Shown: positions 1 to 9,403, numbered from the stretch's first letter. The stretch is 64,000 bases of DNA from Calorimonas adulescens (GCF_008274215.1 NZ_VTPS01000004.1:62001-126000), one strand, 5' to 3'. Notes: generated by a model not told the origin, from the letters alone. Numbers and translations: made by a program.

Positions 1-407
1 GACAGTTTAGAAGGTATTTTGAAGAGGCCGAGCGCATGAAGGGCATGACCGGCGATAATTTGTTCCATTTACTGGAGAGAAGGCTGGATAATGTGGTATA
101 TAGAATGGGGTTTGCTTCATCCCGGGCTCAGGCCAGAGAGATGGTAAGTCATGGATATTTTAAGGTAAATGGCAAAAAGGTTGATGCACCAGCCTACAAT
201 GTAAAGTTAAATGATGTGATAACCGTAGTTGAGAGACACAGGGATAACGAGACAGTAAAGGGTAATCTTGACATTCAAAGAACCATTCCAGCCTGGCTAT
301 CTGTTGACAGAGATAAAATGGAGGGTATTGTTGTTGGTTTGCCTAAGAAGGAGGATATGGATATACAGTTTGAGGATCACCTTATAGTAGAGCTTTATTC
401 TAAGTAA
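1..407 (+). CDS. rpsD: 30S ribosomal protein S4 (5' end outside window)
   Basis: This is the C-terminal two thirds of ribosomal protein S4, a primary 16S rRNA binding protein of the small subunit. The reading frame is open from the window edge (codons from base 3), so the start lies upstream. The S4 RNA-binding domain is clear: LERRLDNVVYRMGFASSRAQ followed by ARxMVxHG and FKVNGKKVD. The protein ends ELYSK, a normal S4 terminus. It is followed 44 bp later by rpoA with an AAGGAGG ribosome binding site, the usual rpsK-rpsD-rpoA-rplQ order in Firmicutes. In many Firmicutes S4 also regulates translation of its own operon; nothing here tests that. Confidence 0.97.
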   Translation, partial: QFRRYFEEAERMKGMTGDNLFHLLERRLDNVVYRMGFASSRAQAREMVSHGYFKVNGKKVDAPAYNVKLNDVITVVERHRDNETVKGNLDIQRTIPAWLSVDRDKMEGIVVGLPKKEDMDIQFEDHLIVELYSK

Positions 408-451
408 TGATGCCCTCGAAATTTTGCCAGCAATTAAGGAGGGTTATATAA

Positions 452-1399
452 ATGTTAGAAATAGAAAAACCAAAAATTGACAGGGCAGAGGTTTCTGAGG
501 ATGGTTGCTACGGTAAGTTTATAATAGAACCTCTGGAAAGGGGATACGGCATAACTCTGGGTAATGCGTTGAGGAGGATAATGCTCTCATCATTGCCTGG
601 GGCTGCTGTATCATCTATAAAAATTGATGGGGTGCTTCATGAGTTTTCAACAATACCTGGTGTAAAAGAAGATGTGGTAGAGATTATTTTAAATTTAAAA
701 GAACTGGCAATTAAATTATATGGTTCAGAGGCAAAAATTGCCAGGATTGAGGCGGTGGGGCCGGGAGTTGTAACCGGTGGAGACATAAAGACAGATGGCG
801 ATGTTGAGATTTTTAACACTGACCTGCATATAGCGACATTAGAAGAAAATGCTGTATTAAACATGGAGATTACAATAACACCTGGACGCGGCTATGTTAC
901 AGCAGAGAGGAATAAAAAACAGGACCAGGCGATAGGGGTTATACCTGTAGATTCTATATATACTCCGGTCAAACGTGTGAATTTTAGTGTGGATAATACC
1001 AGGGTGGGACAGATTACAGACTATGATAGATTAACCTTAGAGGTCTGGACTAACGGTACATTGAAGCCTGATGAGGCTATCAGTCTTGCAGCTAAGATTA
1101 TGATTGAACATTTGAATTTATTTGTTGGGTTAACTGAAAAGGTTGATGAAATAGAAATTGTTGAAGAAAAGGAAGAGGACAAAAAGGACAAAGTCCTTGA
1201 CATGACCATTGAAGAGTTAGATCTTTCAGTGCGGTCATATAACTGCTTGAAGAGAGCTGGTATTAATACTGTTGAAGATTTGATTCAGCGCACAGAAGAG
1301 GATATGATGAAGGTGCGGAATCTCGGGAAAAAATCCCTTGAAGAGGTACAACAGAAGCTTGCACTTCTGGGGCTTAGTTTAAAGAAAAGCGATGAATAG
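452..1399 (+). CDS. rpoA: DNA-directed RNA polymerase alpha subunit
   Basis: RNA polymerase alpha subunit, 315 residues, the family's usual length. The N-terminal assembly domain (about 1-230) carries [20 protein letters not shown], the dimerisation motif that nucleates core assembly. An acidic linker ([10 protein letters not shown], about 240-250) leads to the C-terminal domain, which contacts UP elements and activators and ends in the helix-hairpin-helix stretch [14 protein letters not shown]. The start is set by AAGGAGG at 436-442. It sits between rpsD and rplQ (14 bp gap), which is the standard placement. Confidence 0.99.
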   Translation: MLEIEKPKIDRAEVSEDGCYGKFIIEPLERGYGITLGNALRRIMLSSLPGAAVSSIKIDGVLHEFSTIPGVKEDVVEIILNLKELAIKLYGSEAKIARIEAVGPGVVTGGDIKTDGDVEIFNTDLHIATLEENAVLNMEITITPGRGYVTAERNKKQDQAIGVIPVDSIYTPVKRVNFSVDNTRVGQITDYDRLTLEVWTNGTLKPDEAISLAAKIMIEHLNLFVGLTEKVDEIEIVEEKEEDKKDKVLDMTIEELDLSVRSYNCLKRAGINTVEDLIQRTEEDMMKVRNLGKKSLEEVQQKLALLGLSLKKSDE

Positions 1400-1413
1400 G
1401 GAGGAGGTAAAAT

Positions 1414-1752
1414 ATGGGATATAGAAAGCTGGGAAGACCTTCTTCTCACAGAAGAGCCATGCTCAGGAACATGGTTACCTCGCTGCTGATGCATGACAGA
1501 ATAATTACTACAGAGACAAGAGCAAAAGAGGTTAGATCCCTTGCTGAACATATGATAACACTGGGGAAAAGAGGAGATCTGCATTCAAGAAGACAGGCTC
1601 TAGCGTTTATGATGGACGAGACCACAGTGAAAAAATTATTTGATGAAATAGCCCCCAAGTATGCAGAAAGAAATGGTGGTTACACTAGAATAATTAAACT
1701 TGGCAACAGAAGGGGTGACGGTGCACCAGAGGCAATAATAGAGCTTGTATAG
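1414..1752 (+). CDS. rplQ: 50S ribosomal protein L17
   Basis: Large-subunit protein L17, 112 residues, typical of the short Firmicute form. It opens [20 protein letters not shown], the family signature, and continues with [11 protein letters not shown] and ends [24 protein letters not shown] site lies just upstream. It is the last gene of the rpsD-rpoA-rplQ block; a strong hairpin follows, then the ECF transporter genes. Confidence 0.99.
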   Translation: MGYRKLGRPSSHRRAMLRNMVTSLLMHDRIITTETRAKEVRSLAEHMITLGKRGDLHSRRQALAFMMDETTVKKLFDEIAPKYAERNGGYTRIIKLGNRRGDGAPEAIIELV

Positions 1753-1758
1753 TCCATT

Positions 1759-1792
1759 AAATAGGGATTAAGTCTTTCTTAATCCCTATTTT
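1759..1792 (+). terminator. hairpin terminator/attenuator after rplQ
   Basis: A 14-bp perfect stem (1759-1772 with 1778-1791) with a five-base loop follows the rplQ stop and is trailed by a short T-rich stretch. It may end or attenuate ribosomal operon transcription before ecfA1. No separate promoter for ecfA1 is obvious, so partial read-through is likely. Confidence 0.75.
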
Positions 1793-1816
1793 AAAATTAT
1801 TTAAGAGGGTGTGCCA

Positions 1817-2656
1817 ATGGATGATGTTTTCATAGAGGTAAGAAATGTAGGATATGTATATGGGAAAGATAAAAAGCAAAAACCCGCTCTGCATGATATC
1901 AGTATAAGTATAAAAAAGGGTGAGTTTGTAGCTATCCTTGGGGAAAATGGTTCGGGTAAATCAACCTTTGCACGTCTTTTAAATGCACTTTTGATTCCTA
2001 CTGAGGGAGATGTGTATATAAATGGCATGAACACAAAGGATAGCAGAAGGACCTGGGATATTAGACAGAATGTAGGTATGGTTTTCCAGAATCCCGACAA
2101 TCAGCTTGTTGCCACCGTTGTAGAGGATGATGTGGCGTTTGGACCTGAGAACCTTGGTGTACCGCAAAGTGAGATAAGGGAAAGGGTAGACATGGCGCTT
2201 AAAGCGGTAGATATGTATGAGCATAGATTAAGAGAACCTTACAGGCTCTCTGGGGGTCAGAAGCAGAGGGTTGCCATTGCCGGTATTATAGCTATGAAGC
2301 CGAAGTGCATAGTCCTTGACGAACCGACAGCTATGCTGGATCCTCTGGGAAGGGCTGAGGTGATGGAAACCATAATGAAATTGAATAGAGCTGATGGAAT
2401 CACTATAATACTTATAACACATTTTATGGAAGAAGCCGTTCTGGCTGACAGGGTTATTGTAATGAATAAGGGGGAGATTAAAATGGACGGAACTCCTAAA
2501 GAGGTTTTTGAGGACGTGGAAAGGATAAGGGCCTTTGGCTTAGATGTTCCTCAGGTAACAGAGCTTGCATATCTTTTGAGGCAGTCTGGAGTTGACATCC
2601 GGCCTGAGATACTTACAGTGGATGAAATGGTGGAAAGCCTATGTCAATTAAGATGA
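1817..2656 (+). CDS. ecfA1: ECF transporter ATPase EcfA1
   Basis: First ATP-binding subunit of the energizing module of energy-coupling factor vitamin/metal importers, acting at the inner face of the membrane. Walker [10 protein letters not shown] is at residues 42-50, a Q-loop QNPDNQ follows, then the ABC signature [13 protein letters not shown] and Walker [11 protein letters not shown]. About 279 residues, normal for the family. GTG at 1811 abuts the AAGAGGG site at 1803-1809, so the ATG at 1817 is the better start. The gene overlaps ecfA2 by 16 bases. Group II modules such as this one serve several substrate-binding S components encoded elsewhere; none is in the window. Confidence 0.97.
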   Translation: MDDVFIEVRNVGYVYGKDKKQKPALHDISISIKKGEFVAILGENGSGKSTFARLLNALLIPTEGDVYINGMNTKDSRRTWDIRQNVGMVFQNPDNQLVATVVEDDVAFGPENLGVPQSEIRERVDMALKAVDMYEHRLREPYRLSGGQKQRVAIAGIIAMKPKCIVLDEPTAMLDPLGRAEVMETIMKLNRADGITIILITHFMEEAVLADRVIVMNKGEIKMDGTPKEVFEDVERIRAFGLDVPQVTELAYLLRQSGVDIRPEILTVDEMVESLCQLR

Positions 2657-3498
2657 AGAATGTAAGCTACATATATGGGAAGGGTACCCCTTTCGAGACG
2701 ATAGCCCTGGATAATATAGACCTTGAGATAAATGACGGAGAGTTTATAGGTTTGATCGGGCATACAGGTTCTGGAAAATCCACGTTGATACAGCATATGA
2801 ACGGCCTCTTAAAACCTACCAGTGGTAAAATATTTGTGGATGGCACTGATATAACAGAGCATGGTGTAAACCTGAAAGAGATCAGACGCAAGGTAGGTCT
2901 TGTTTTTCAATACCCCGAGCATCAATTGTTTGAGGAGACTGTATTTAAAGATGTGGCTTTTGGTCCAATGAACCAGGGAGTGGGTGCTGAAGAGATTGAA
3001 GAAAGGGTAAAGTGGGCGCTTACGGAGGTTGGTCTTGATTATGATTCAATAAAAGACGTGTCACCCTTTGAACTTTCAGGTGGAGAGAGAAGACGTGTGG
3101 CTATTGCAGGTGTGCTGTCTATGCATCCCGAGGTTTTAATTCTTGATGAACCTACGTCAGGACTTGATCCACGTGGCAGAGACGATATTTTGGAGAAAAT
3201 AAAGTCTTTAAACAGTGAAAATGGTATCACAGTAGTATTGGTCTCCCACAGCATGGAGGATGTTGCAAGGTTATCAGACAGGCTGATTGTGATGAACAGG
3301 GGTAAAATAATATTGACGGGTAGGCCAAGAGAGGTTTTTAAGGAGTCAAAGCTTCTAATGTCTGTTGGACTTGGTGTACCGCAGATGACACTGTTGTTTG
3401 AAAGGTTGAGGGAAAGAGGCTGGGATGTGCGTGACGATGTGTTGACTGTGGAAGAGGCAAGGGATGACATATTAAAGAAGGTGGGTTTGGATGCTTAG
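2641..3498 (+). CDS. ecfA2: ECF transporter ATPase EcfA2
   Basis: Second ATPase of the ECF energizing module, 285 residues. Walker [10 protein letters not shown] is at 40-48, Q-loop QYPEHQ, signature [15 protein letters not shown] and Walker [14 protein letters not shown] are all intact. It pairs with EcfA1 as a heterodimer that drives EcfT. It starts inside the 3' end of ecfA1 and its stop overlaps the start of ecfT (ATGCTTAG), indicating translational coupling of all three subunits. Confidence 0.97.
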   Translation: MSIKMKNVSYIYGKGTPFETIALDNIDLEINDGEFIGLIGHTGSGKSTLIQHMNGLLKPTSGKIFVDGTDITEHGVNLKEIRRKVGLVFQYPEHQLFEETVFKDVAFGPMNQGVGAEEIEERVKWALTEVGLDYDSIKDVSPFELSGGERRRVAIAGVLSMHPEVLILDEPTSGLDPRGRDDILEKIKSLNSENGITVVLVSHSMEDVARLSDRLIVMNRGKIILTGRPREVFKESKLLMSVGLGVPQMTLLFERLRERGWDVRDDVLTVEEARDDILKKVGLDA

Positions 3499-4294
3499 AG
3501 ATATTACGATTGGACAGTATGTGCCTGGAGAGTCTGTCATACATCGTCTTGATCCGCGAACAAAAATTTTATTGACACTTATTTTTATAATTTCCCTTTT
3601 TATTATTACAAGGTTTTCAGGTTATATAATAGCAGCAGCATTTCTATTTACTGTAATTTATCTTTCGCGTATACCTGCAAGGTATATCATAAAAGGCCTA
3701 AGGGGTATAATTATAATTCTTCTCATAACGGTTTTAATTAATATGTTTATGACACCAGGAAGGGTGTTATGGTCATTTCTGTTTTTGAAGGTTACTTACG
3801 AAGGACTTACTCAGGCTGCTTTTATGGGATTGCGGCTTGTCTTTTTAATCGTTGGTACTTCAATTTTGACCCTTACCACGCCGCCTATTATAATGACTGA
3901 TGGGATCGAGTATTTGCTAAAACCCTTAAGACCAATTGGTGTACCTGCCCATGAGTTGGCGATGATGATGACAATAGCCTTGAGATTTATACCAACATTG
4001 ATGGAGGAGACAGATAAGATTATGAAGGCTCAGATGGCAAGAGGGGCAGATTTTGAGAGTGGCAATGTGCTGAACAGGGCAAGGAATATGGTGCCTCTTC
4101 TTGTGCCGCTATTTATAAATGCATTTAGAAGGGCGGATGAACTGGCGATAGCTATGGAGGCAAGGTGTTACAGGGGTGGAGAGGGAAGGACAAGACTTCA
4201 TGAACTTATATATAACAGGAATGACTATCTGGCTTATGTTTTTGCAACCGTGATGGTAGGTTTGTTTATATGGAACAGATATTGGGTATGGTAG
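3491..4294 (+). CDS. ecfT: ECF transporter transmembrane subunit EcfT
   Basis: Membrane scaffold of the ECF importer, 267 residues with about five to six hydrophobic segments. It links the two ATPases to interchangeable S components. The two coupling-helix motifs that dock on the ATPases are visible: QMARGADF (about residues 178-185) and MEARCYRGG (about 220-228), where the usual Gly of the second Ala-Arg-Gly is Cys. It overlaps ecfA2 by eight bases and is followed immediately by truA, the order seen in many Firmicutes. Confidence 0.95.
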   Translation: MLRDITIGQYVPGESVIHRLDPRTKILLTLIFIISLFIITRFSGYIIAAAFLFTVIYLSRIPARYIIKGLRGIIIILLITVLINMFMTPGRVLWSFLFLKVTYEGLTQAAFMGLRLVFLIVGTSILTLTTPPIIMTDGIEYLLKPLRPIGVPAHELAMMMTIALRFIPTLMEETDKIMKAQMARGADFESGNVLNRARNMVPLLVPLFINAFRRADELAIAMEARCYRGGEGRTRLHELIYNRNDYLAYVFATVMVGLFIWNRYWVW

Positions 4295-4296
4295 GT

Positions 4297-5031
4297 ATGA
4301 GGAATGTAAAAATTAAAGTGAGGTATAAGGGTACGAATTATTGTGGTTGGCAATCTCAGAAGAATGGTGTTGCTATTCAGGATGTGTTAAAGGCTGCTAT
4401 CGACAAGATCACAGGCGAAGATGTTAAACTGATTGGAGCAGGCAGGACAGATGCTGGTGTTCATGCTATGGCCCAGGTGGCAAATTTTGTAACTGGCTCA
4501 TCTATACCTGCTGAGAGGTTTCCCCATGCATTGAATGCCGTCCTGCCTGACGACATATCGGTATTTCATGCTGAAGAGGTGGATATGAATTTTAATGCCA
4601 GGTATGACGCTATCGGAAAACACTACAGGTATTATATATGGAATTCTAGATTCAGGCCTGGCCTTTTTGAGGAATATTGTTACTGGTGTCCATATCAGTT
4701 AAATATGGAATTGATGCATACAGCATCAAAACTTTTTGTTGGCACCCATAATTTTAAAAACTATATGTCTACTGGTGGCAGTGCAAAGACCACTATAAGG
4801 AATCTGTGGAGTGTGGAGGTAGGCAGAGAAAGTGATATCATTTATATTGATATAAAAGGGAACGGGTTTTTATATAATATGGTGAGAAGGATCGCAGGTT
4901 GTCTTGTAGAGGTAGGAAGAAGAAAAAAGACAGTCCAAGAAGTAAAAGACATGGTTGAAGGGAAAAACACGCCTGCAAGCTATCTGACACTCCCTTCGAA
5001 GGGGCTGTTTCTTATGGAGGTTTACTATTGA
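4297..5031 (+). CDS. truA: tRNA pseudouridine synthase A
   Basis: Pseudouridylates positions 38-40 in the tRNA anticodon arm. The catalytic aspartate sits in GRTDAGVHA (Asp52 with this start), after YKGTNYCGWQ, the usual TruA opening. At 244 residues it has the normal length. ATG codons at 4270 and 4288 are in frame but would add atypical residues and overlap ecfT; 4297 matches family starts. The stop codon TGA (5029-5031) lies inside the -35 box of the rplM promoter. Confidence 0.95.
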   Translation: MRNVKIKVRYKGTNYCGWQSQKNGVAIQDVLKAAIDKITGEDVKLIGAGRTDAGVHAMAQVANFVTGSSIPAERFPHALNAVLPDDISVFHAEEVDMNFNARYDAIGKHYRYYIWNSRFRPGLFEEYCYWCPYQLNMELMHTASKLFVGTHNFKNYMSTGGSAKTTIRNLWSVEVGRESDIIYIDIKGNGFLYNMVRRIAGCLVEVGRRKKTVQEVKDMVEGKNTPASYLTLPSKGLFLMEVYY

Positions 5032-5056
5032 CAGGATAAAGAAACTTTATTATACT
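5028..5056 (+). promoter_or_regulatory. sigma-A promoter of rplM-rpsI
   Basis: TTGACA (5028-5033), a 17-bp spacer and TATACT (5051-5056) form a near-consensus vegetative promoter. The -35 box overlaps the truA stop. It leaves a leader of about 60 bases before rplM, room for an L13-type autoregulatory leader, though I cannot fold one with confidence. Confidence 0.8.
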
Positions 5057-5120
5057 TGAAATAGTGTCTTGGAAGCCCCGCTAATTCTGGATACTAAACA
5101 CACATTCAGGAGGGAAAAAA

Positions 5121-5558
5121 ATGCAGAACACATACATGGCGAAGCCGCAGTCAGTCGAGAGAAACTGGTACGTAATTGATGCAACGGGCAAACCTCTTGG
5201 AAGGCTGGCAAGCGAAGTGGCAAAGATTTTGACAGGCAAGACCAAGCCGATATACACTCCCCATGTAGACACAGGGGATTATTGCATAATAATCAATGCG
5301 GAAAAGGTCGTCCTTACAGGTAAAAAGTTAAATCAGAAGCTTTACAGGCATTATTCTGGTTATCCTGGGGGATTGAAGGAGACACCATACAGGGTGTTAA
5401 TGGAGAAGAAACCCGAGTTTGTAATATATGAAGCAGTGAAGGGTATGCTGCCAAAGAACAAGCTCGGCAGACAGATGATAAAAAAATTAAAGGTTTACAA
5501 GGGCTCAGAACATAAGCATGAAGCTCAGAAGCCACAACCTTTAGAGCTACACATATAA
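5121..5558 (+). CDS. rplM: 50S ribosomal protein L13
   Basis: Large-subunit assembly protein L13, 145 residues. Family features include [32 protein letters not shown] and the [10 protein letters not shown] motif. Start fixed by AGGAGGG at 5109-5115. It forms an operon with rpsI 14 bp downstream, the universal bacterial pairing, driven by the promoter overlapping the truA stop. Confidence 0.99.
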   Translation: MQNTYMAKPQSVERNWYVIDATGKPLGRLASEVAKILTGKTKPIYTPHVDTGDYCIIINAEKVVLTGKKLNQKLYRHYSGYPGGLKETPYRVLMEKKPEFVIYEAVKGMLPKNKLGRQMIKKLKVYKGSEHKHEAQKPQPLELHI

Positions 5559-5572
5559 GAGGAGGTATATGA

Positions 5573-5962
5573 ATGGCAGCTTTTTACTATGGTACTGGGA
5601 GAAGGAAAAATGCTGTAGCCAAGGTTAGACTTTACCCGGGGACCGGCTCCATTACTGTAAATGGACGTAATGTGGATGACTATTTTCGTCTTGAGACATT
5701 GAAACAGATAATCAGGCAACCGTTAGAGCTTACCAATTCATTAAACAGATTTGACATAGTGGTCGATGTACTGGGAGGCGGTATATCTGGCCAGGCTGGT
5801 GCTATCAGACACGGCATTGCCAGGGCACTTGTTGAGGCTGAACCCGGTTTAAGGCCTGTCATTAAGAAGGCAGGGTTTCTAACAAGAGATCCAAGGATGA
5901 AAGAAAGACGCAAATATGGCTTAAAAAAAGCAAGGAAGGCACCACAGTTTTCAAAGAGATAA
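5573..5962 (+). CDS. rpsI: 30S ribosomal protein S9
   Basis: Small-subunit protein S9, 129 residues. It shows [16 protein letters not shown] at the start, [19 protein letters not shown] in the middle and the basic tail [12 protein letters not shown], whose terminal Lys-Arg reaches the P-site tRNA in bacterial ribosomes. It is the end of the operon, with a strong terminator 11 bp downstream. Confidence 0.99.
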   Translation: MAAFYYGTGRRKNAVAKVRLYPGTGSITVNGRNVDDYFRLETLKQIIRQPLELTNSLNRFDIVVDVLGGGISGQAGAIRHGIARALVEAEPGLRPVIKKAGFLTRDPRMKERRKYGLKKARKAPQFSKR

Positions 5963-5973
5963 TTACTGGTGGA

Positions 5974-6000
5974 GGGACGAGCGAAGGCTCGTCCCTTTTT
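5974..6000 (+). terminator. rho-independent terminator after rpsI
   Basis: A 9-bp GC-rich perfect stem (5974-5982 with 5987-5995), GAAG loop and a run of five T. It ends the rplM-rpsI transcript. Confidence 0.95.
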
Positions 6001-6066
6001 CACATATATGTGCCGCTACAATGGATTTTTAGATATGGTACAAACTCCTAAAATCAGAACCAGGGT

Positions 6067-6108
6067 ATGAATTTTATAATTCATAAGTATACAGAGTGAA
6101 TTAATTCA
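6067..6108. promoter_or_regulatory. pair of TGAATT palindromes upstream of FadR-type regulator
   Basis: Two inverted repeats lie 27 bp apart centre to centre: ATGAATT-N4-AATTCAT (6067-6084) and TGAATTAATTCA (6097-6108). They sit in the intergenic region before the GntR gene at 6224, about 120 bp from its start. The spacing (close to 2.5 helical turns) and shared half-site suggest a repressor operator, possibly autoregulatory. The cognate protein is inferred, not shown. Confidence 0.4.
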
Positions 6109-6223
6109 TTATCATTGTCAAGAAAATATTTAATAATATTCTCAAAAGTTATGAAGGAATCTTTAGTTATCTATAGAAATATATATTACAAAAGTGGATG
6201 GTCCAGTTAAGGGAGTGCTATAA

Positions 6224-6943
6224 ATGGGGTCGTCTCCTATAAAAAATATCAGGCTTTACGAAGTTTTAGTCGATAGAATTAAAGGTCTAATAAAATCAGA
6301 AAAATTAAGACCAGGAGATAAGCTACCATCAGAGAGAGAAATGATGGATATGTTTGGCGTAAGCAGAAGTGTAATAAGGGAAGCATTTCGCGTATTAGAA
6401 TCCAGGGGTATAGTAGACAGCAGACCAGGGGGCGGCAGATACCTTATGTCAGAGATTGATAGGCCCGCTGGTTTGATGCCTCTATATAATATGGAATACG
6501 GTACAATAGCTGACCTTCTGGAAGCTCGTGAAATTGTTGAGGCAGATGTGGTAAAATTAGCCTGTGTAAGGGCAGAAAGAAAAGACATAAACAGACTGAG
6601 GAGTATTGTAAATGATCTGATATACAGAGATAATTTAAAGTTAAAGGAATATAGGGAAAAGGATATGGACCTTGAGTTCCATATTGCCCTTGCTGGTGCA
6701 ACACACAACTTTATGCTGAAGGAAATTTTAAATATACAGATGCAGTTTGCCAGGAATTTAAACATAAAGGGCTATATAAATGATAAAGAATGGCTTGTAC
6801 TTTGTGAAGATCATATAGATATTTTAAGGGCTGTAGAGGATAAAAATATAGATAAGGCTCATGCCCTTATAAAAAGACACATTGAGTCGCTAAAAAAAAC
6901 AATACTTTCGGAAGATGTTAGCTCAAGACATAGAAAGGGGTGA
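6224..6943 (+). CDS. FadR-subfamily GntR transcriptional regulator
   Basis: DNA-binding regulator of 239 residues. Residues about 10-75 form the GntR winged helix (KLRPGDKLPSEREMMDMFGVSRSVIREAFRVLESRG), then a basic wing RPGGGRY. Residues about 85-225 are an FCD ligand-binding domain, with the LEFHIALAGATHN helix and later His residues (EDHIDIL, IKRHI) that bind a metal in this family. It is directly upstream of the NSS importer, so control of amino-acid uptake is the likely role. It resembles the regulator at 8685 and the pair may be paralogues. The ligand is unknown. Confidence 0.88.
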   Translation: MGSSPIKNIRLYEVLVDRIKGLIKSEKLRPGDKLPSEREMMDMFGVSRSVIREAFRVLESRGIVDSRPGGGRYLMSEIDRPAGLMPLYNMEYGTIADLLEAREIVEADVVKLACVRAERKDINRLRSIVNDLIYRDNLKLKEYREKDMDLEFHIALAGATHNFMLKEILNIQMQFARNLNIKGYINDKEWLVLCEDHIDILRAVEDKNIDKAHALIKRHIESLKKTILSEDVSSRHRKG

Positions 6944-7010
6944 TGCACAGGGCAGTACAAATGTCGAAAGAGATTTAAGCATTTATTTTAGAAAAAAAGG
7001 GGGAAAATTT

Positions 7011-8483
7011 ATGGAGAAAAAGGATACCTTTGCAACCCGCTTTGGCTTTATTGCTGCAGCAATGGGCCAGGCCATTGGTACGGGGAACATATGGAGATTT
7101 CCCAGAGTTGCAACAGCCAATGGTGGAGGACCATTTATGGTGGCGTACATCGTGGCACTGCTGGTATGGTCTGTACCGCTTCTTATTGCTGAGGTGGTTA
7201 TAGGCAGGCGTACCAGAGAAGGTACAGTAGGTGCTTTTAGAGATTTCATGGGTGAAAAGTACACGTGGATGGGCGGCTGGATGGTATTTGTATGCCTTGC
7301 TTTAGGAGCATATTATTCTGTTACCATGGGTTGGACTCTTAAATATTTCACCTTGGGTCTTTCAGGGGCGTTAAAACCAGGGGTAAATACTGAACTGCTG
7401 TGGAACAACTTTGTAGCGTCACCATGGCAGGGCATTTTATTTCATACCATATCTGTAGCCCTTGCTGCATATGTGGTATTCAGAGGTGTTAACAAAGGTA
7501 TAGAGGCAGCATCTAAGTTTATGATACCCACACTCTTTGTGCTTTTAATAGTTGGAATGATTCGTGCGTTGACACTTCCAGGCGCAGTGGGCGGCCTTAA
7601 TTATCTCTTTAATCCTGATTTCAGTCAGCTTTTAAACGGTAAGGTATGGCTGGAGGCATTTACGCAGTCGGCATGGTCAACCGGTGCTGGATGGGGATTC
7701 ATGATAACCTATGCTGTGTACACCCGTGAGAGAGAGGATGTTGCATGTAACGGTTTTATTACAGGTTTTGCAGATACATCGGCTGCACTGATTGCATCAA
7801 TGACGGTAATACCCACTATATTTGCACTGGCGCCCGAAAATTTAAATGAGGCTATTGGCGCAGGAAATACAGGTCTTACCTTTATATGGCTTGCAAGACT
7901 ATTTCCCAAAATGCCTGGTGGTTCAATAATAGCCACCATCTTTTTCCTGGCGATGGGATTTGCGGCACTTACATCACTATATGCGATGTATGAGGTTGGC
8001 ATAAGAAACTTCATGGATGCAGGTTGGAGCAGGAATAAGGCAGCGGCGTTTGTGGTAACCTTATGTTTCCTTGGTGGACTTTCATCCGCCATAAATATAA
8101 AGTTTTTAAACAACCAGGACCAGGTATGGGGTGTCGGGTTATTGGTAAGTGGCCTCTTTGTTTCACTGGCAATGATGAGATATGGTCTTGAAAAAGCAAG
8201 GCTGGAGGACATCAATCCTGTGTCTGACATAAAAATAGGGAAATGGTGGAACTATTGTATAATGCTTTTCCCTCTTATGTTTGCAATCATCTGCGGATGG
8301 TGGATATATCAGGAATTCGTCTTGTATCCGGATACATGGTGGAATCCATTGGAGACATACAGCCCTGCTACTATGTTTTTGCAGTGGGCATTGGTTATAA
8401 TAGTATTTGTGCTGTTTAACAATACACTGGCAAAGGCAATAAAAGCAAAGAACCCTGAATTCCTGCAGAAGGAGGGGAAATAA
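7011..8483 (+). CDS. NSS-family sodium-dependent amino acid importer, large subunit
   Basis: Sodium-coupled neurotransmitter:sodium symporter (LeuT fold), 490 residues with about 12 membrane helices. The unwound TM1 motif appears as AMGQAIGTGNIWRFPRVATANGGGPF, which builds the substrate and Na+ sites in this family. The frame extends upstream to 6915, but ATG 7011 after AAAAAGGGGGAAA is the proper start. It is followed without a gap by a 36-residue single-helix protein, the arrangement of Corynebacterium MetP-MetS (methionine/alanine importer). Substrate is probably a small amino acid, possibly the one oxidised by the dehydrogenase operon downstream. Confidence 0.92.
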   Translation: MEKKDTFATRFGFIAAAMGQAIGTGNIWRFPRVATANGGGPFMVAYIVALLVWSVPLLIAEVVIGRRTREGTVGAFRDFMGEKYTWMGGWMVFVCLALGAYYSVTMGWTLKYFTLGLSGALKPGVNTELLWNNFVASPWQGILFHTISVALAAYVVFRGVNKGIEAASKFMIPTLFVLLIVGMIRALTLPGAVGGLNYLFNPDFSQLLNGKVWLEAFTQSAWSTGAGWGFMITYAVYTREREDVACNGFITGFADTSAALIASMTVIPTIFALAPENLNEAIGAGNTGLTFIWLARLFPKMPGGSIIATIFFLAMGFAALTSLYAMYEVGIRNFMDAGWSRNKAAAFVVTLCFLGGLSSAINIKFLNNQDQVWGVGLLVSGLFVSLAMMRYGLEKARLEDINPVSDIKIGKWWNYCIMLFPLMFAIICGWWIYQEFVLYPDTWWNPLETYSPATMFLQWALVIIVFVLFNNTLAKAIKAKNPEFLQKEGK

Positions 8484-8594
8484 ATGAGCACGGGAAGTTT
8501 GATTACAATGATTATAATACTTGGGCTGACTTTTGGAGGGATGATTTATTTCCTCAATATAGCATTTACCAGTGAGGATAAAAAAGGGGATTAA
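8484..8594 (+). CDS. NSS importer small subunit, MetS-like
   Basis: A 36-residue protein starting directly after the importer stop (TAAATG), with GGAGGGG 8 bases upstream. It is a single hydrophobic helix (about residues 5-28, rich in Ile, Leu and Gly) followed by a short charged tail SEDKKGD. This matches the MetS-type small subunits found beside NSS transporters (for example MetPS), which are needed for transport. It is short and easily missed. Assignment rests on size, topology and position. Confidence 0.8.
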   Translation: MSTGSLITMIIILGLTFGGMIYFLNIAFTSEDKKGD

Positions 8595-8601
8595 AAATAT
8601 G

Positions 8602-8621
8602 GCGGGCCATTACTGGCCCGC
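8602..8621 (+). terminator. GC-rich hairpin after NSS small subunit
   Basis: An 8-bp stem, GCGGGCCA (8602-8609) with TGGCCCGC (8614-8621), four-base loop. No T-run follows, so it may stabilise the 3' end or be a weak terminator rather than a classical intrinsic one. Confidence 0.55.
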
Positions 8622-8653
8622 ACTGTAAATCAATTAAACTGGTCTGCTGAGTA

Positions 8654-8670
8654 TACTTGGTTTACTTGGT
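8654..8670 (+). promoter_or_regulatory. TACTTGGT direct repeat before second GntR gene
   Basis: TACTTGGT occurs at 8654-8661 and 8663-8670, nine bases apart, immediately upstream of the GntR gene, with a further TGGT at 8640-8643. TGGT is the half-site of FadR-type operators (TGGT-N3-ACCA), but no ACCA partner is seen. A candidate operator only. Confidence 0.3.
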
Positions 8671-8684
8671 CGGGGAGTGAGTAT

Positions 8685-9374
8685 ATGTATATTAAGCCAG
8701 TGAAGAGTACCAAACTCTATGAAGTGGTCATTGACTACATAATGGAAATGATAAACAATGGCGAGATTAAGCCAGGAGAAAAACTATATACCGAAAATGA
8801 ATTTATGAAGATGTTTAAGGTAAGCAAGAGTGTATTGCGGGAGGCCTTCAGGGTATTAGAGAACAGGGGGATAATTGAAACCCGCCCTGGTGATGGAAGA
8901 TATATGCGCTTGTTAACTGTAGGGGTAGAGAGAGATAGGGACTACTATCAAAAATATAAAGAATCTGCCATTATTGATATATATGAATGCAGACAAATAA
9001 TTGAAGTGAATATTGTAAGATTAGCGGCTATGAGGGCCACATCAGATGATATTGATGCGCTGGATAAAATAAACCGTGAAATGAAATTAATGATATCCGA
9101 CACCAGAGAAACTGACCTGGATATGGAGTTTCATCTGGCGATCTCCAAGGCTGCACACAACATCATACTTTTTGAGTCGATGCAAAACATTATTAACACA
9201 TTGAAAGATATAAATGAAAAATATATTTTGCCACATCAGGAATGCAGGACATTGTGTGCTGAACATCAGGACATTTTTGAGGCAATTGCATCAAGAGATG
9301 AAAACAGGGCCGTGTATGCAATGCGCAACCATCTTATGCATTTTAGAGATATGATAGGCGAAACGCTAACATAA
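8685..9374 (+). CDS. FadR-subfamily GntR transcriptional regulator
   Basis: Regulator of 229 residues. It has a winged helix at about 8-75 (EIKPGEKLYTENEFMKMFKVSKSVLREAFRVLENRG) and an FCD domain at about 90-220 with DMEFHLAISKAAHN and AEHQDIF, the metal-binding His pattern of the family. It lies 29 bp before the iron-sulfur flavoprotein operon on the same strand, so it is likely its local, possibly autoregulated controller. It differs from the 6224 regulator throughout but has the same architecture. Confidence 0.88.
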   Translation: MYIKPVKSTKLYEVVIDYIMEMINNGEIKPGEKLYTENEFMKMFKVSKSVLREAFRVLENRGIIETRPGDGRYMRLLTVGVERDRDYYQKYKESAIIDIYECRQIIEVNIVRLAAMRATSDDIDALDKINREMKLMISDTRETDLDMEFHLAISKAAHNIILFESMQNIINTLKDINEKYILPHQECRTLCAEHQDIFEAIASRDENRAVYAMRNHLMHFRDMIGETLT

Positions 9375-9403
9375 ACCATTTTTGATAATAGGAGGTAATT
9401 GAT

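Noticed and set aside
6256-6765. Long open frame on the minus strand, antisense to the first GntR gene
   Set aside because: It has no ribosome binding site, has an unnatural Ser/Ile/Leu-rich composition and lies wholly opposite a well supported regulator gene. The same holds for similar antisense frames over nearly every plus-strand gene.
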